Assembly (NCBI RefSeq): GCF_029525555.1
Contig: NZ_JAPDHZ010000008.1
Span: 496,001-560,000, forward strand
DNA: 64,000 bases
Origin: Cohnella ginsengisoli
GTDB taxonomy: Bacteria > Bacillota > Bacilli > Paenibacillales > Paenibacillaceae
Reading direction: 5' to 3'
Each line of letters starts with the position of its first letter. The first letter of the stretch is position 1. Shown here one piece after another: positions 11,397-20,685 of this stretch. The notes under the pieces were generated by a model, which had not been told where the DNA came from, did not search any database, and saw nothing but the letters and a program-made list of their open reading frames with translations. A program made the translations under genes and the position numbers.

Positions 11397-11894
11397 TCAC
11401 TCCTTGTGTTCATATACGAGCGCTCCGGCGACGGTCTTGTTGTCCTCTTGATCCAAGCTGAACGTAAACGTGAATGTCTCGTTGCCTCGAGTCCCGGAAT
11501 ACATATAGTAGCCGTCTTCCTTCAATTCAAGGGCTTGCGCATATCCGACGCTTTTGACGTAGTCTTGGTAAAGCTTCACCACTTCATCGAACGGCTTCTT
11601 CGATTCTATGGAAACCGTCATGTTGCCGGAATCGTTATGGGCGGAGGCTGTCACTTTGACTCCCTCCGGCTTGGGAATTTCGTTCGGAAATCCCTTCGGC
11701 CATTCGGACTCGGAGGATAGCACCGTCTTGCCGGCATCCGTCGTCATCGTCGCGCTTCCCGTCTCTCCGCCTTCCGTCTTCACACCCGCTTTACCGTCCT
11801 TTGCTTCAGAACCCCTGGACCCGGAGCAGCCTGCAATAACCGCCGCAATGGTGGCGATGAGGATCATTAGGGCTAATCCGCGTATGGCTCTCAA
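11397..11894 (-). CDS. Putative lipoprotein
   Basis: 165 residues. TTG start at 11894 with AGGAGG 7 bases upstream. The N-terminus is a lipoprotein signal (LMILIATIAAVIAGC): hydrophobic segment and lipobox IAGC with Cys23 as the acylation site. A low-complexity Gly/Ser/Lys linker follows, then a ~100-residue globular domain (EWPKGFPNEIPKPEGVKV, VVKLYQDYVKSVGY) resembling small extracytoplasmic lipoproteins of Paenibacillus of unknown function. It lies upstream of, and in the same direction as, the SLH-RHS gene (47-base gap), so the two are probably co-transcribed. Function unknown. Confidence 0.75.
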   Translation of the reverse strand: MRAIRGLALMILIATIAAVIAGCSGSRGSEAKDGKAGVKTEGGETGSATMTTDAGKTVLSSESEWPKGFPNEIPKPEGVKVTASAHNDSGNMTVSIESKKPFDEVVKLYQDYVKSVGYAQALELKEDGYYMYSGTRGNETFTFTFSLDQEDNKTVAGALVYEHKE

Positions 11895-12138
11895 TTTCGT
11901 TCCTCCTGTCTGTTCTTGAATGCCGGCTGCGGATTCACGGGAGTTCTGCTAGCTCCTCGGCAGCAGGATCCCAACCAGCCGTTCGCATTCCCCATGGTAA
12001 AACCTGTCATATCCCGTCAACAAGGTCACCGTTCCCAGGCCTCCCGGGAAATATGGCGGGAACAAAATTCCCTGATAAACGGGATAATCGCCATGATATA
12101 CTTTTATTAGATACTGTCTGCTAGAAAGGATTGCCTCC

Positions 12139-14271
12139 ATGGGGAATGTTCGAAATCAAATGCGATTTGCGGGGCGTGCCGGACTTCATGGGATATGGTG
12201 GATAGCGGCGGCCGCGTCATTCATCGCCACATTGATCAGCCACGGCCTGGGAATCGGCGTCTATGAAAAGGCGTGCGAAGAAATTCGATGCGCCAGCTTC
12301 CTCATGTTGAACACGAATCAGTTGACGGACCTGGCGTCCGTTGGCATCAGCCCCGATTTGTACGGCAGCTTAACCGTCATCTTACTTGCCATGCAGAACA
12401 TATCGGCGTGGGCCGTAGGCTTTCTGCTGTATCGATACGGTTGGAAGGATCCCTATTGCGTTGTTGCCTCCCTGATGCTGATCGTTACCGGCACCATTTT
12501 CAGTGCGGATGAAGCGTTGGTTGCCTTATCGGATCGGTTCAGGTTTCTAGCAGATTGGTTTTTCGCTCTCAATGTGATCGGTTCTACCTATATTTTTTTC
12601 CTGTTCCTACTGCCGACCGGGCGCTTCGTTCCCCGATGGACCGTCATCCCCGCAACGATTTGGATATTCGAGATCGTGATCGGGATGCTTCCGCTCCCTC
12701 CGATCTTTCAGTACGTAAACGTGCTGCACTTGCCGCCCGCCTTGCTCATGGTCTATACCACGGTCATGCACCTGTTGGTCATGTACGTGCAATGGCACCG
12801 TTATCGGAACTTCGCAACACCGGAACAGAAGCGGCAAATTCGTTGGTTCTGGGGAGCGATGAGCTGCTACTTTGTGGCCGGTGCGCTTGGTGCGCTGGAA
12901 TCGCCCGTGACGAATGGGATTATGAAACTGTTTGATATGGTACTTCTCTACTCCGGTCTGCTGTTTCTGCCGTTCTCGATCGGAATGATCGTACTGGAAA
13001 TCCGGGTTCGGCACATGTCCTCGGCCTTCAACCGTACGCTGGTCTATTTCGTGCTCAGTGTCATGAGCGTTACACTTTATGCGCTGCTTGTTGGCGTACT
13101 CGGGTTCTTTCTGCAAGGAAAAATGCCGACAATGATTGCGCTGATCGCTACCGGATCGGTCGCCGCCATGTTCCAGCCGCTGCGGGAAAAGGTTCAAAGA
13201 GCGGTCAACCATCTTGTCTTCGGAGAACGCGACGAACCTTACCAGGTGCTGTCCGACTTAACGAAGCGGATCGAGGTTTCACTCACGCAGCAAGACCTCC
13301 TTCCTACGATCGTGGAGATGGCGGCACGTGCGCTGCGAGCGCCCTATGCCGCCATCGAAACTCGCCATGACGGAGATGAAGTGCGCACGCTGACGTCCTT
13401 CGGAACACCGGTAGAGCAGAGAAGCACGATCGTGCTGGATGTCAAAGGCGAAGCGGTTGGTCAATTGGTTGTAGGTATCGATCGGGTGAACGAGGCGCTG
13501 CCGCCCAGCCAACGCCACATGCTGAACGACCTGGTTCGCCAAATCAGCATTGCCGTCCAAACCATCCGTCTGACGGAGGAACTGCACTTGTCGCGGGAGA
13601 GAGTCATTCTGACACGCGAGGAAGAGCGCAGAAGGGTAAGACGCGACCTGCATGACGGACTCGGCTCCACCTTGGCGAGCATCATGCTGCGACTGGACGA
13701 AGCGATTCAGCAAGAAGGCTGCCTGCCCGACTCTTCGCGGAAAGCGCTGGAGACGGCCCAGTCTCTTGCGCGCAAGGCTATCACCGATATCAGGCAGCTC
13801 GTATACTCTCTCAGACCTCCTGCCCTCGACGAATTCGGCTTGACCTTTGCGCTCAAGGAGTTGGCTCTGCAATTTAAAGATCCGTCGCTGCAAGTCGTGT
13901 TGGAAGGATTCGACCGGAGACTTACGTTGTCCGCAGCCGCGGAAGTAGCTGTGTATCGGATTGTTCAGGAGGCATTGACCAACGTCGTCAAGCATGCCGG
14001 CGCCAGCCGATGCGAAATCGTGCTCCGGCTGCAGGCGTCCGTTCTACATCTTGATATTTCAGACAACGGCAAGGGACTGCCGGAAACGCTATCGCCCGGG
14101 ATCGGCATTCGTTCCATTCGTGAGCGGGCAGCGGAATTAGGCGGAACATGCGAGCTGCAATCGAGCTCGGGTCAAGGAACCCACATATCGGTGAAGCTGC
14201 CGATGGAGGAGAGGAGATTGCTGTATGACGGAGAACGACAAAGAAAAGCTGCGGATTCTGCTCGCGGATGA
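12139..14271 (+). CDS. NarL-type sensor histidine kinase, multi-TM with GAF domain
   Basis: 710 residues. Residues 1-310 contain about eight hydrophobic segments in place of a periplasmic sensor. A GAF-like domain covers ~370-475. HisKA_3 is at ~495-565 with EERRRVRRDLHDGLG; His505 is the phosphoacceptor. The HATPase_c domain at ~600-700 shows the N box (EALTNVVKHAG) and G box (DNGKGLP, GIGIRSIRERA). This is a membrane kinase that phosphorylates the response regulator whose gene overlaps its 3' end by 47 bases. AAAGGA precedes the ATG. The signal is unknown; the many-TM input suggests something at or in the membrane. Confidence 0.9.
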   Translation: MGNVRNQMRFAGRAGLHGIWWIAAAASFIATLISHGLGIGVYEKACEEIRCASFLMLNTNQLTDLASVGISPDLYGSLTVILLAMQNISAWAVGFLLYRYGWKDPYCVVASLMLIVTGTIFSADEALVALSDRFRFLADWFFALNVIGSTYIFFLFLLPTGRFVPRWTVIPATIWIFEIVIGMLPLPPIFQYVNVLHLPPALLMVYTTVMHLLVMYVQWHRYRNFATPEQKRQIRWFWGAMSCYFVAGALGALESPVTNGIMKLFDMVLLYSGLLFLPFSIGMIVLEIRVRHMSSAFNRTLVYFVLSVMSVTLYALLVGVLGFFLQGKMPTMIALIATGSVAAMFQPLREKVQRAVNHLVFGERDEPYQVLSDLTKRIEVSLTQQDLLPTIVEMAARALRAPYAAIETRHDGDEVRTLTSFGTPVEQRSTIVLDVKGEAVGQLVVGIDRVNEALPPSQRHMLNDLVRQISIAVQTIRLTEELHLSRERVILTREEERRRVRRDLHDGLGSTLASIMLRLDEAIQQEGCLPDSSRKALETAQSLARKAITDIRQLVYSLRPPALDEFGLTFALKELALQFKDPSLQVVLEGFDRRLTLSAAAEVAVYRIVQEALTNVVKHAGASRCEIVLRLQASVLHLDISDNGKGLPETLSPGIGIRSIRERAAELGGTCELQSSSGQGTHISVKLPMEERRLLYDGERQRKAADSARG

Positions 14272-14911
14272 CCATCCGATGTTCTGTGAAGGGCTGGTTG
14301 CCACTTTGCAATCGGTAGAGGATTTCAAAATTGCCGGCATTGCGTCGAACGGAGAAGAAGCCGTACGTCTGGCCGAAACGCTGCAACCCGATCTCGTCCT
14401 GATGGACGTCAGCATGCCAGGCATGAATGGAATCGAGGCGGCGCGGGAAATCAACCGTGTCAGTCCCCATATCGGCATCTTAATGCTGACGATGTTCGAC
14501 GACGACGCCTCGGTCTTTTCCGCCATGCGGGCGGGGGCCCGGGGGTATCTCCTCAAAGGAGCGCAGAAACCCGAAATTGTGCGTGCCATTACCGCCATCG
14601 GAGGCGGGGAAGCCATCTTTAGTCCTACCATCGCCCGTAAAATGATGTTTTACTTCGACACGATCTTTAACAAGACGCCCGATGATTCCCTGCTTCCTCA
14701 GTTGACCGACCGAGAACGCGAAATCCTGAATTGGATTACGCAAGGATTAACCAACGCGGAAATTTCCCGCAAGCTCAATCTAACACTGAAAACCGTCCGC
14801 AACCACGTCTCCAACATTCTGAACAAGCTTCAGGCGGTTGATCGGACGCAGGCCATTCTCATCGCCAAGGATGCCGGTATGGGAAAATTCCCGCGGACGC
14901 CTTTTCCATGA
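14225..14911 (+). CDS. NarL/FixJ-family response regulator
   Basis: 228 residues. Receiver domain 1-125 with ILLADDHPMF (acidic pocket) and phosphoacceptor Asp61 in LVLMDVSMPGMNG. The LuxR-type HTH at ~155-220 reads LTDREREILNWITQGLTNAE then LKTVRNHVSNIL. GGAGGAGAGGAG lies just upstream, inside the kinase gene. The 47-base overlap shows translational coupling to the kinase at 12139-14271. When phosphorylated it should bind DNA as a dimer. No target is marked in the window. Confidence 0.92.
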   Translation: MTENDKEKLRILLADDHPMFCEGLVATLQSVEDFKIAGIASNGEEAVRLAETLQPDLVLMDVSMPGMNGIEAAREINRVSPHIGILMLTMFDDDASVFSAMRAGARGYLLKGAQKPEIVRAITAIGGGEAIFSPTIARKMMFYFDTIFNKTPDDSLLPQLTDREREILNWITQGLTNAEISRKLNLTLKTVRNHVSNILNKLQAVDRTQAILIAKDAGMGKFPRTPFP

Positions 14912-15027
14912 TGCGTGGTAAGCGACGGCGACATGTCATTGCTTCTTAATGATCGTGTACAAAGTGCTTGGGTCCATGCCCTCAGTGATGACGAAAATTA
15001 CAAACTCCCTTCAGGCGACCCTTATTT

Positions 15028-15171
15028 TCACGCAATAGGCGTACCGTTAGGCACTTCAGTATCCGGCTTTAATAGAACAACATCGCCTTTTTCCGGGACT
15101 CCTCCCAACACGAGTACCTCCGACTTGAATCCCGCAATGCGCCGAGGGGGGAAGATCAATGAATGCCTGCG
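15028..15171 (-). pseudogene. Possible gene remnant, unidentified
   Basis: The stretch 14912-15237 has no complete gene. On the minus strand a frame of ~45 codons looks protein-like (RIAGFKSEVLVLGGVPEKG) and ends in TGA at 15028, but has no start codon and runs into the hairpin at 15172-15206. Probably debris, possibly chance. Confidence 0.2.
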
Positions 15172-15206
15172 AAAATGAAAAAACCGCCATCCGGTTTGGA
15201 TAGGCG
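15172..15206 (-). terminator. Terminator of the truncated TetR gene
   Basis: CGCCATCC (15185-15192) pairs with GGATAGGCG (15198-15206). On the minus strand the stem is followed by a T6 run and more T. It lies 32 bases beyond the TetR fragment. Confidence 0.75.
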
Positions 15207-15237
15207 ATTTCTCTGATGTGCCGCTATTCGTGGTCTT

Positions 15238-15622
15238 TTACTTTGAATCGGCGTCCGGACTTGGGCTCAAAATGATCTGCATGACGCTTTCCCGAATGAG
15301 ATCAATGACGTCGGGCTCGGGCGGGGGCGCCTTACGACTCTGGGCCGTCACGTACAGCCAAGCGGCCGTATTGGCGGAAGCCCAGACCAGATCTGCCGCA
15401 GCCTGGGCTGGCACGGCCAGTTTGCCTTCGGCAGCGACCTTCTGAACATTTTGCACCAGCGCCTGGTGCGACTGATCTGCCGCTTCGATATGAGCGCCCT
15501 CGAGCAACCGCCTCATCATCGCCGCATAAATCCGGGGACGGGCCGCTGCGAAGCGGACATAGTCATCCCATCCTTGACGAAGAGCCATCTCCGGAATGGT
15601 CGACTCCACAGCGGCAATTAAA
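15238..15622 (-). pseudogene. TetR-family regulator, 5'-truncated
   Basis: About 125 residues that match only the C-terminal effector/dimer domain of a TetR regulator (ARPRIYAAMMRRLLEG, AAADLVWASANTAAWLYV). The DNA-binding N-terminus is missing. Going upstream the frame reads LFLIAAVES and then meets a stop at about 15625, exactly where the oppositely oriented dehydrogenase fragment starts. The natural terminator is kept. It cannot bind DNA as it stands. The simplest history is a deletion that removed the 5' ends of this gene and of the divergent SDR gene in one event. Confidence 0.75.
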
Positions 15623-15626
15623 AACA

Positions 15627-16085
15627 GTGGTTAACACTTCATCGCAGATCCTTCGGTTCGCGAAGGGATTTACCATCGAAAACCTGGAGCATCCCAAAAC
15701 CTTCCGCAAAGTGGTCGGTCCTTATGCGGCCTCAAAGTTGGCGCTATCGTTGTGGACGCAAGCCATGGCGCCGCAGCTTGCCAAGGAAGGCATCAAGATC
15801 CGCAGCGTTGACCCTGGACTTAACAACACGCTGAAAAAAGGAAAAGATTCGGGAATGCCCGCATGGTTCGAACTGCTATTCAGAGTTCTTTCCTCTCCGC
15901 CTACTCATGGCGCCGACCAATTATATGACGCAGCCCTCGGCAAACACCGCGATAAGTCTGGCGTATTTTTGTTGAAAGGCCGCGTTTCGGAATTGAAATT
16001 CGCAGAACATGCGCAGCGCGTACTGGACAGAATTTCCGACATCTATAGCCGTGAGTTTCTTGGCGGGAGTGTTCTTCATAACTGA
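15627..16085 (+). pseudogene. Short-chain dehydrogenase, C-terminal half only
   Basis: 152 codons that begin inside an SDR protein: VVNTSSQILRFAKG corresponds to the beta-5 strand with the catalytic Ser, and YAASKLALSLW supplies the catalytic Tyr-x-x-x-Lys. The Rossmann TGxxxGxG half that binds NAD(P) is absent. The frame begins with GTG at 15627, within a few bases of where the divergent TetR fragment loses homology. It should be inactive. The loss matches a single deletion of a head-to-head pair. Confidence 0.75.
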
Positions 16086-16248
16086 GCTTGCCATGGGTAC
16101 TTGGGGGGAACTCAATCAAGAGGCGCGTATCTATGGCTATCGTCTAGAACTGCCTTGCCGTTTTTTTTTAACGAGACTTTATCCCGGTATTTCTTCATTC
16201 CGGGGTAAGGTCTGTTGCCTGGGTTGCGTTTTCTTCGTAAAATAGGGG
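16086..16248. other. Intergenic, no gene
   Basis: Contains a T9 run near 16163 and an imperfect inverted repeat (TTTATCCCGG ... CCGGGGTAA, about 16178-16207). No terminator tail fits either strand well. Confidence 0.3.
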
Positions 16249-16500
16249 CTATTCGTGAAATAGCTTTCGTACGATTTGCGCTACATTTCCCTCTTTAAGC
16301 TGCTCCGGCGACACCGCTTTTCCATCCAAAGTAACCGCAGGCCAGGATTCGATTCCATATCCCGCCGCTTTGGCTTGCATTTGCGCTTTGGAGTCTGGGC
16401 TGCCTGTGTCGTATACGAGAATGGAGCATCGCGGGCAAGCCAGCTCTCTGACCTGGGCTTCGAGTTCATCCGATTGCTTGCAGATACGGTTCACCACGAC
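16249..16500 (-). CDS. Small thioredoxin/glutaredoxin-like protein, possibly 5'-truncated
   Basis: About 83 residues. RELACPRCSILVYDTGS supplies a Cys-x-x-Cys followed by a beta strand, and YGIESWPAVTLDGKAV resembles the cis-Pro loop and following strand of the glutaredoxin/thioredoxin fold. GTG at 16500 or 16497 is preceded by AGGAG. The N-terminal strand and helix expected before the CxxC look atypical (NRICKQSDELEAQV), so the gene may be a fragment. It lies 39 bases after the end of an SDR remnant on the same strand and may once have been its operon partner. Redox role inferred from fold only. Confidence 0.45.
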   Translation of the reverse strand, partial: VVVNRICKQSDELEAQVRELACPRCSILVYDTGSPDSKAQMQAKAAGYGIESWPAVTLDGKAVSPEQLKEGNVAQIVRKLFHE

Positions 16501-16539
16501 ACCGACTCCTATCCGTCTTCACAGGATATTGAACACCAC

Positions 16540-16726
16540 TTATTCATAATCCGTTCGGAAGCTGATGGCCTTGTTCGCCTCCAGTTCTTCACGCAATCGA
16601 TCCAGCTTCCCGGACGCTCTCCGATAAGCATCGCTGCCCAGGAACAATTGAGCCGGAGGGTTCGGCGATTCCGCCAGATCGATGAGCACCTCTGCTGCTT
16701 TCACTCCTTTGCGATGATCAAGGGGA
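16540..16726 (-). pseudogene. Short-chain dehydrogenase, extreme C-terminal remnant
   Basis: About 60 codons reading KAAEVLIDLAESPNPPAQLF then LGSDAYRRASGKLDRLREEL and ending in SFRTDYE-stop at 16540. This is the typical tail of the SDR subfamily with a PPxxLxLGxDAxxR motif. Everything upstream, including cofactor and catalytic sites, is gone. Its 5' break coincides with the 5' break of the divergent AraC fragment at 16728, the second such decapitated pair within 1.2 kb. Confidence 0.6.
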
Positions 16727-16727
16727 T

Positions 16728-17078
16728 GTGTTCAAGCAGATTGCCATGGCTGGGAGCAATTACGCCTCCATTGCAGCGGTGGTCGAGCGGATCAAGAGGG
16801 ATTACAACCAGCCGCTGCGCATCGAAGAATTAGCTGAGCTGGCGAACATGAGCTCCTCCTCGTTATATCGTCACTTCAAAGAAGTGACCGCCATGACTCC
16901 GGTACAGTATCAGAAGCAAATTCGACTACAGGAAGCACGCCGTCGCCTGTTAACCGAATCTACCCATGTGGCAGATATCGCGTTCGAGGCAGGGTATGAG
17001 AGCCCTTCCCAATTCAGCCGGGAATATGCGCGCCTGTTCGGCTTCTCCCCAGTGAGTGATATCAAGCGGTTCAGCTAA
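16728..17078 (+). pseudogene. AraC-family regulator, DNA-binding domain only
   Basis: About 116 residues. The two AraC helix-turn-helices are present (RIEELAELANMSSSSLYRHF; VADIAFEAGYESPSQFSREY, then FGFSPVSDIKRF). The upstream part reads KQIAMAGSNYASIAAVVERI, which matches the linker region just before the HTH in regulators with an AraC_N effector domain. That ~170-residue domain is missing. GTG at 16728 has no clear ribosome site. It faces a truncated SDR gene, the usual partner of this regulator type, so both were probably cut by one deletion. Confidence 0.7.
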
Positions 17079-17205
17079 TAAGATCAAGCTGCTTTCAGTT
17101 CAACGACATGAAGAATTCGCAGCATGGACGGTAAGTGTATTTTCAATGGATCACGTTGTCGCACTAGCCTATCAAACCATTCTCATAAAATTCTCAAATG
17201 CTTTA

Positions 17206-17247
17206 AATTAAAAAAAGGTGGCGCAGGGAGGCGATCCCCGCACCACC
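17206..17247 (-). terminator. Terminator of the amidase-SLH gene
   Basis: Read on the minus strand, GGTGGTGCGGGG pairs with CTCCCTGCGCCACC (two mismatches) and is followed by T7AATTT. Confidence 0.8.
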
Positions 17248-17310
17248 ATTCGATATTGTCGATCGATTGCTAGAATCAACGATGCTAAATCTCTTTCTCT
17301 TTTGCCGCTT

Positions 17311-20300
17311 TTATTCCTTTGTTGCGATCAATCTGGCCATGATGGTTGCGAATTCTCCTCTGGTAATGCCTTGTTCAGGCTTAAACGAATTGTCTGTGTA
17401 GCCTGTAATAATCTGATTGGATGCGAGTGCGTCAATGTATGCGTACGACCATGCATTTCCTTTAACGTCTTTGAATGACGTTTGTCCGGTTCCCGTTAAC
17501 TTAAAGGCTCTGGCGATGAGGGCCGCCAATTCGCTGCGACTCATCTTCTCGTCCGGACGGAAGGTGCCATCGCCGTATCCTGTCATCAAGCCCGCTTCGG
17601 CCGTTGCGCCGATGAACTTATTCGCCCAGTGCGTGGAGGATACGTCCGCAAAGCTGCTTTCTTTTCCTTCAAGTCCCAGGTAAGCGGCAATAACCTTAAT
17701 CGCTTCGGCACGCGTCAATCCTGCGTTCGGACGGAAGGTGCCATCGGCGTAGCCCGTCAGCAATCCCTTGGCGATAAGAACGTCAATGCTCGCTTTGGCC
17801 CAATGATACGTTGTATCCGTGAAATGAACGACTTCCGGCTCTTCTGTAGGCGTCGTAGTTTCCGGCGGCGTCACGGGCTCTTCTTTAACTGGAGGCGTCG
17901 GTCCATTATCGATGATGGGACCCGGATTGCTTGAGACATATGGAAGGGCTGGAACAAACGACGAGAGCAATCGAGCTTGCGTTTGCTGCTCAAGCGCATA
18001 GGCCATACCTAGCACCTTGGCATCGTCCCACGCTCTGCCTACAAGCTGCATAGAGATCGAATATCCGCTATCGTTCGTCCCTACGGGAACCACTACCGTA
18101 GGCAGACCGACATTAGACGTTAATACGCCCGTGCCGCGGTCGGAGCTTAATTGCGCGGCTGCTGCGTCATTGTTATATACGTCGCTGATAAAACCTGCGT
18201 AAACGACGGCATCGACGCCGTTCGCGTCCATCCAGCCTTTAATGACTTCTTTATAGTCCGTTCGATACTTGATGTAATCTTGTACAGCCTGTTCCGTCAT
18301 ACGGGTAGGCGCCGTATAATCTCTTTTATTGTAGATAAGCACCTTGTCCGAAGCTAATACGCTCGCTCCATCGATGTAAGGGAAATCCTTATGAAGCTCA
18401 ATATAACGTGCCCAACCCTCCGTAGATCCGTTAATACCCGAAGGACGAGCAGGCGCTGCCGGCAATGCCGACATTTCAACCATGGTCGCGCCGGCTGCTT
18501 GAAGCTGCGAGAACTTATCCATGACGGCTCGTCCGGTATCATCGTCGGCATAGGTAGATACGAAGGATGAAGGAATATATCCGATTTTCTTTCCTTGCAA
18601 GGCATTCACGTCCAGAGATTCCTTCCAGTCGACCGGACGTTTGTGATCGGCATCGGCAGTCACCGTGAAAATATCCTTTGGATCCGTACCCGTCGTCGCA
18701 TTCAACATAATAGCCAGATCCGTTACCGTTTTAGCGATCGGACCTGCATAATCTTGTCCCCAAGTGAGCGGAATCACGCCCGTCGTACTTGCCATCCCAT
18801 CCGTACCGCGGAAGCTCTTCAGGCTAGCGCCTGTAGTCGGCGCATAGAGCGATACCCCTGTTTGCGATCCCATGGCCGCCGCCGCAAAATCGGCCGCAAC
18901 CGATACGGCGGATCCGCCGCTCGATCCAAACGATGTTTTGGATGGATATAGAGCGTTCCATGTCTGCTGCCAGCCACTCTCGCTAAAGCTGCCGCTGTTC
19001 GCAAACTCGGAAGTGTTGACCTTACCGATAATGACAGCTCCGGCTTCCCGCAGCTTATTGACTTGGAAGGCATCGGATTCCGGCTGCCAGCCCTCCAGCG
19101 CTTTGCTGCCGCCTGTCGTCGGCATATCCTTCGTATCGTAAATATCTTTGATCGCAATCGGAATCCCTAGCAAATCGCCTTTCGCACCTTGTGCGCGAGC
19201 AATGTCAGCCGCTTGTGCTTGGCTAAGCGCGGTCTCCGATACATGCAGGAAAGCATGAAATCCTAATTGACCCATATCGTATGCCTTAATCCGATCCAGA
19301 TAGGCTTGCGTAATTTGTACGGAAGTGGTTCTGCCATTGATCATATCCTGCTGCATTTCTGCAATCGATTTATTGGTAACGTCATAAGGGGATGAAGTTA
19401 CGAATGAATTGGCTGCAGGCGCATTTGGAATAATCAGCTGATCTCCCGTATCAAGTCCCTTGATGCCGGAAATATCCCAGTTGCTAATCGAACGAATTTG
19501 CGCGTTGCTTAGTCCAGTTACATCCAGCTGACCATTAAGTCCATCCAGCGTAGCAACCAGATTGTTTAATCCTGCTTCGCCAGCTTCTCCGACTTGTACA
19601 TAATTGACGAGAGACTTCGACTGGCCCGGCTCAATATTTAAGGTATGAATGAATCCATAGAAATTCGCTTCGTTTCCGGATTCGGCCAACGGCGTCGTGA
19701 AGGGATCCTTTTGCTGGTCCCCTAATCCGGTTAATCCATTATCGAACGGATCCGGAGATCCGACCGCAACGCCTAGCGGCTTATTGTTTCTCGCGCTGCT
19801 GTCTACAACAACCCATGAATCATCCGTCGTCACCTGGAGATCGTGCGAAGAGGTTGCCTTTACGACAGCTGCATTTGTTGTCGTACCGTAGCCTAATGAG
19901 CCGCCGAAAGAGACATCGACCTTTACGGCCACGTTATTTATATTCGTGAACGTATCAAAAAATCTCGTTCTGTTATTTTTGGTATCGACGTAAACCTCGC
20001 GTGTGATCAATATATTTCCCAGATTAACGGATTGCGTGGAAACAAATTTATTGACCCCGTCATAGGACAGGTTAAATCCGCGCATCATCTGACCATTCAT
20101 CAGCGAAGCTGAGGGCGACGACACTTTAACAAAGATATTGCCGAAGCCTTGTACTTGCGTTGAACCGACCGTACGTAAACTTCCCGTGTCCAGGCTAGGG
20201 GCAAAAGCATCGTGAATCTCCCATACCGTGCCGCTCTCCGAAGTGACTCGCGTTAAGGCATCCGCAGATTGAAACGGAAATACGCCCGTTGCGATCACGG

Positions 20301-20364
20301 ATAACGCAATCGAAGCGGCAATCACTTGCTTTTTACCTTGACGCAAACGTTTTGATTTATTCAT
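17311..20364 (-). CDS. Secreted amidase-signature enzyme with C-terminal SLH anchor
   Basis: 1,017 residues from the ATG at 20364, 11 bases after AAAGGAGGGG. Signal peptide 1-40 (cleavage after SADA). Residues ~41-290 form a beta-rich domain that is duplicated at 2633-3490. The amidase-signature domain spans ~320-800: Lys406 in GIPIAIKDIYD, the cis-Ser loop FGSSGGSAVSVA, and the nucleophile region GSQTGVSLYAP (family norm GSDTGGSxRxPA, so Gly to Val here). After a Pro/Thr/Glu linker come three SLH domains (~840-1015) with TRAE and TRGE motifs. It would hydrolyse an amide bond outside the cell, anchored to pyruvylated wall polymer. The substrate is unknown. Confidence 0.9.
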   Translation of the reverse strand: MNKSKRLRQGKKQVIAASIALSVIATGVFPFQSADALTRVTSESGTVWEIHDAFAPSLDTGSLRTVGSTQVQGFGNIFVKVSSPSASLMNGQMMRGFNLSYDGVNKFVSTQSVNLGNILITREVYVDTKNNRTRFFDTFTNINNVAVKVDVSFGGSLGYGTTTNAAVVKATSSHDLQVTTDDSWVVVDSSARNNKPLGVAVGSPDPFDNGLTGLGDQQKDPFTTPLAESGNEANFYGFIHTLNIEPGQSKSLVNYVQVGEAGEAGLNNLVATLDGLNGQLDVTGLSNAQIRSISNWDISGIKGLDTGDQLIIPNAPAANSFVTSSPYDVTNKSIAEMQQDMINGRTTSVQITQAYLDRIKAYDMGQLGFHAFLHVSETALSQAQAADIARAQGAKGDLLGIPIAIKDIYDTKDMPTTGGSKALEGWQPESDAFQVNKLREAGAVIIGKVNTSEFANSGSFSESGWQQTWNALYPSKTSFGSSGGSAVSVAADFAAAAMGSQTGVSLYAPTTGASLKSFRGTDGMASTTGVIPLTWGQDYAGPIAKTVTDLAIMLNATTGTDPKDIFTVTADADHKRPVDWKESLDVNALQGKKIGYIPSSFVSTYADDDTGRAVMDKFSQLQAAGATMVEMSALPAAPARPSGINGSTEGWARYIELHKDFPYIDGASVLASDKVLIYNKRDYTAPTRMTEQAVQDYIKYRTDYKEVIKGWMDANGVDAVVYAGFISDVYNNDAAAAQLSSDRGTGVLTSNVGLPTVVVPVGTNDSGYSISMQLVGRAWDDAKVLGMAYALEQQTQARLLSSFVPALPYVSSNPGPIIDNGPTPPVKEEPVTPPETTTPTEEPEVVHFTDTTYHWAKASIDVLIAKGLLTGYADGTFRPNAGLTRAEAIKVIAAYLGLEGKESSFADVSSTHWANKFIGATAEAGLMTGYGDGTFRPDEKMSRSELAALIARAFKLTGTGQTSFKDVKGNAWSYAYIDALASNQIITGYTDNSFKPEQGITRGEFATIMARLIATKE

Positions 20365-20535
20365 TATGTAGGTTTCCCCTCCTTTGTATGTAAGGAAATA
20401 TAACCTCATAATGATTGATAGTCAATAAAACCTAGACTTATTTATTATTTTTATCGATACTATACGAAAAAATCGGGATTTATTGTGATTTTTTTATAAC
20501 ACAAATATTTATTATATTACATATATATTACATAA
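20365..20535. repeat. AT-rich leader of amidase gene, related to 3491-3670
   Basis: Leader with the ribosome site near the gene and AT-rich DNA upstream; diverged copy lies before the truncated duplicate. The rest of the gap to 20685 holds only the GAGGAGG of the next gene. Confidence 0.55.
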
Positions 20536-20685
20536 AATACATGAGTATCTTGTACGCCTGCCGAGTTTTTATTTCTATGAATCGACCGCCTCGAGCACCC
20601 AGTTGCCCAAGCGTCGGCAGGTCGCACAGAATAAGCTAGGGGCAAAACGACTCGATGCCAGCTTATCCAGGACGAGGAGGCCCTT

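Noticed and set aside
14915..15178. Plus-strand open frame of 87 codons after the response regulator
   Set aside because: No ribosome site or motif, Ser/Thr-rich translation, and the opposite strand looks more protein-like.
16479..16496. Sequence resembling the rlmH-end repeat (GAACCGTATC-TGCAAG on the minus strand) next to decapitated genes
   Set aside because: Needs an inserted base, has no stop at the right place and lies in the frame of the thioredoxin-like gene (NRICKQ). Could be chance.
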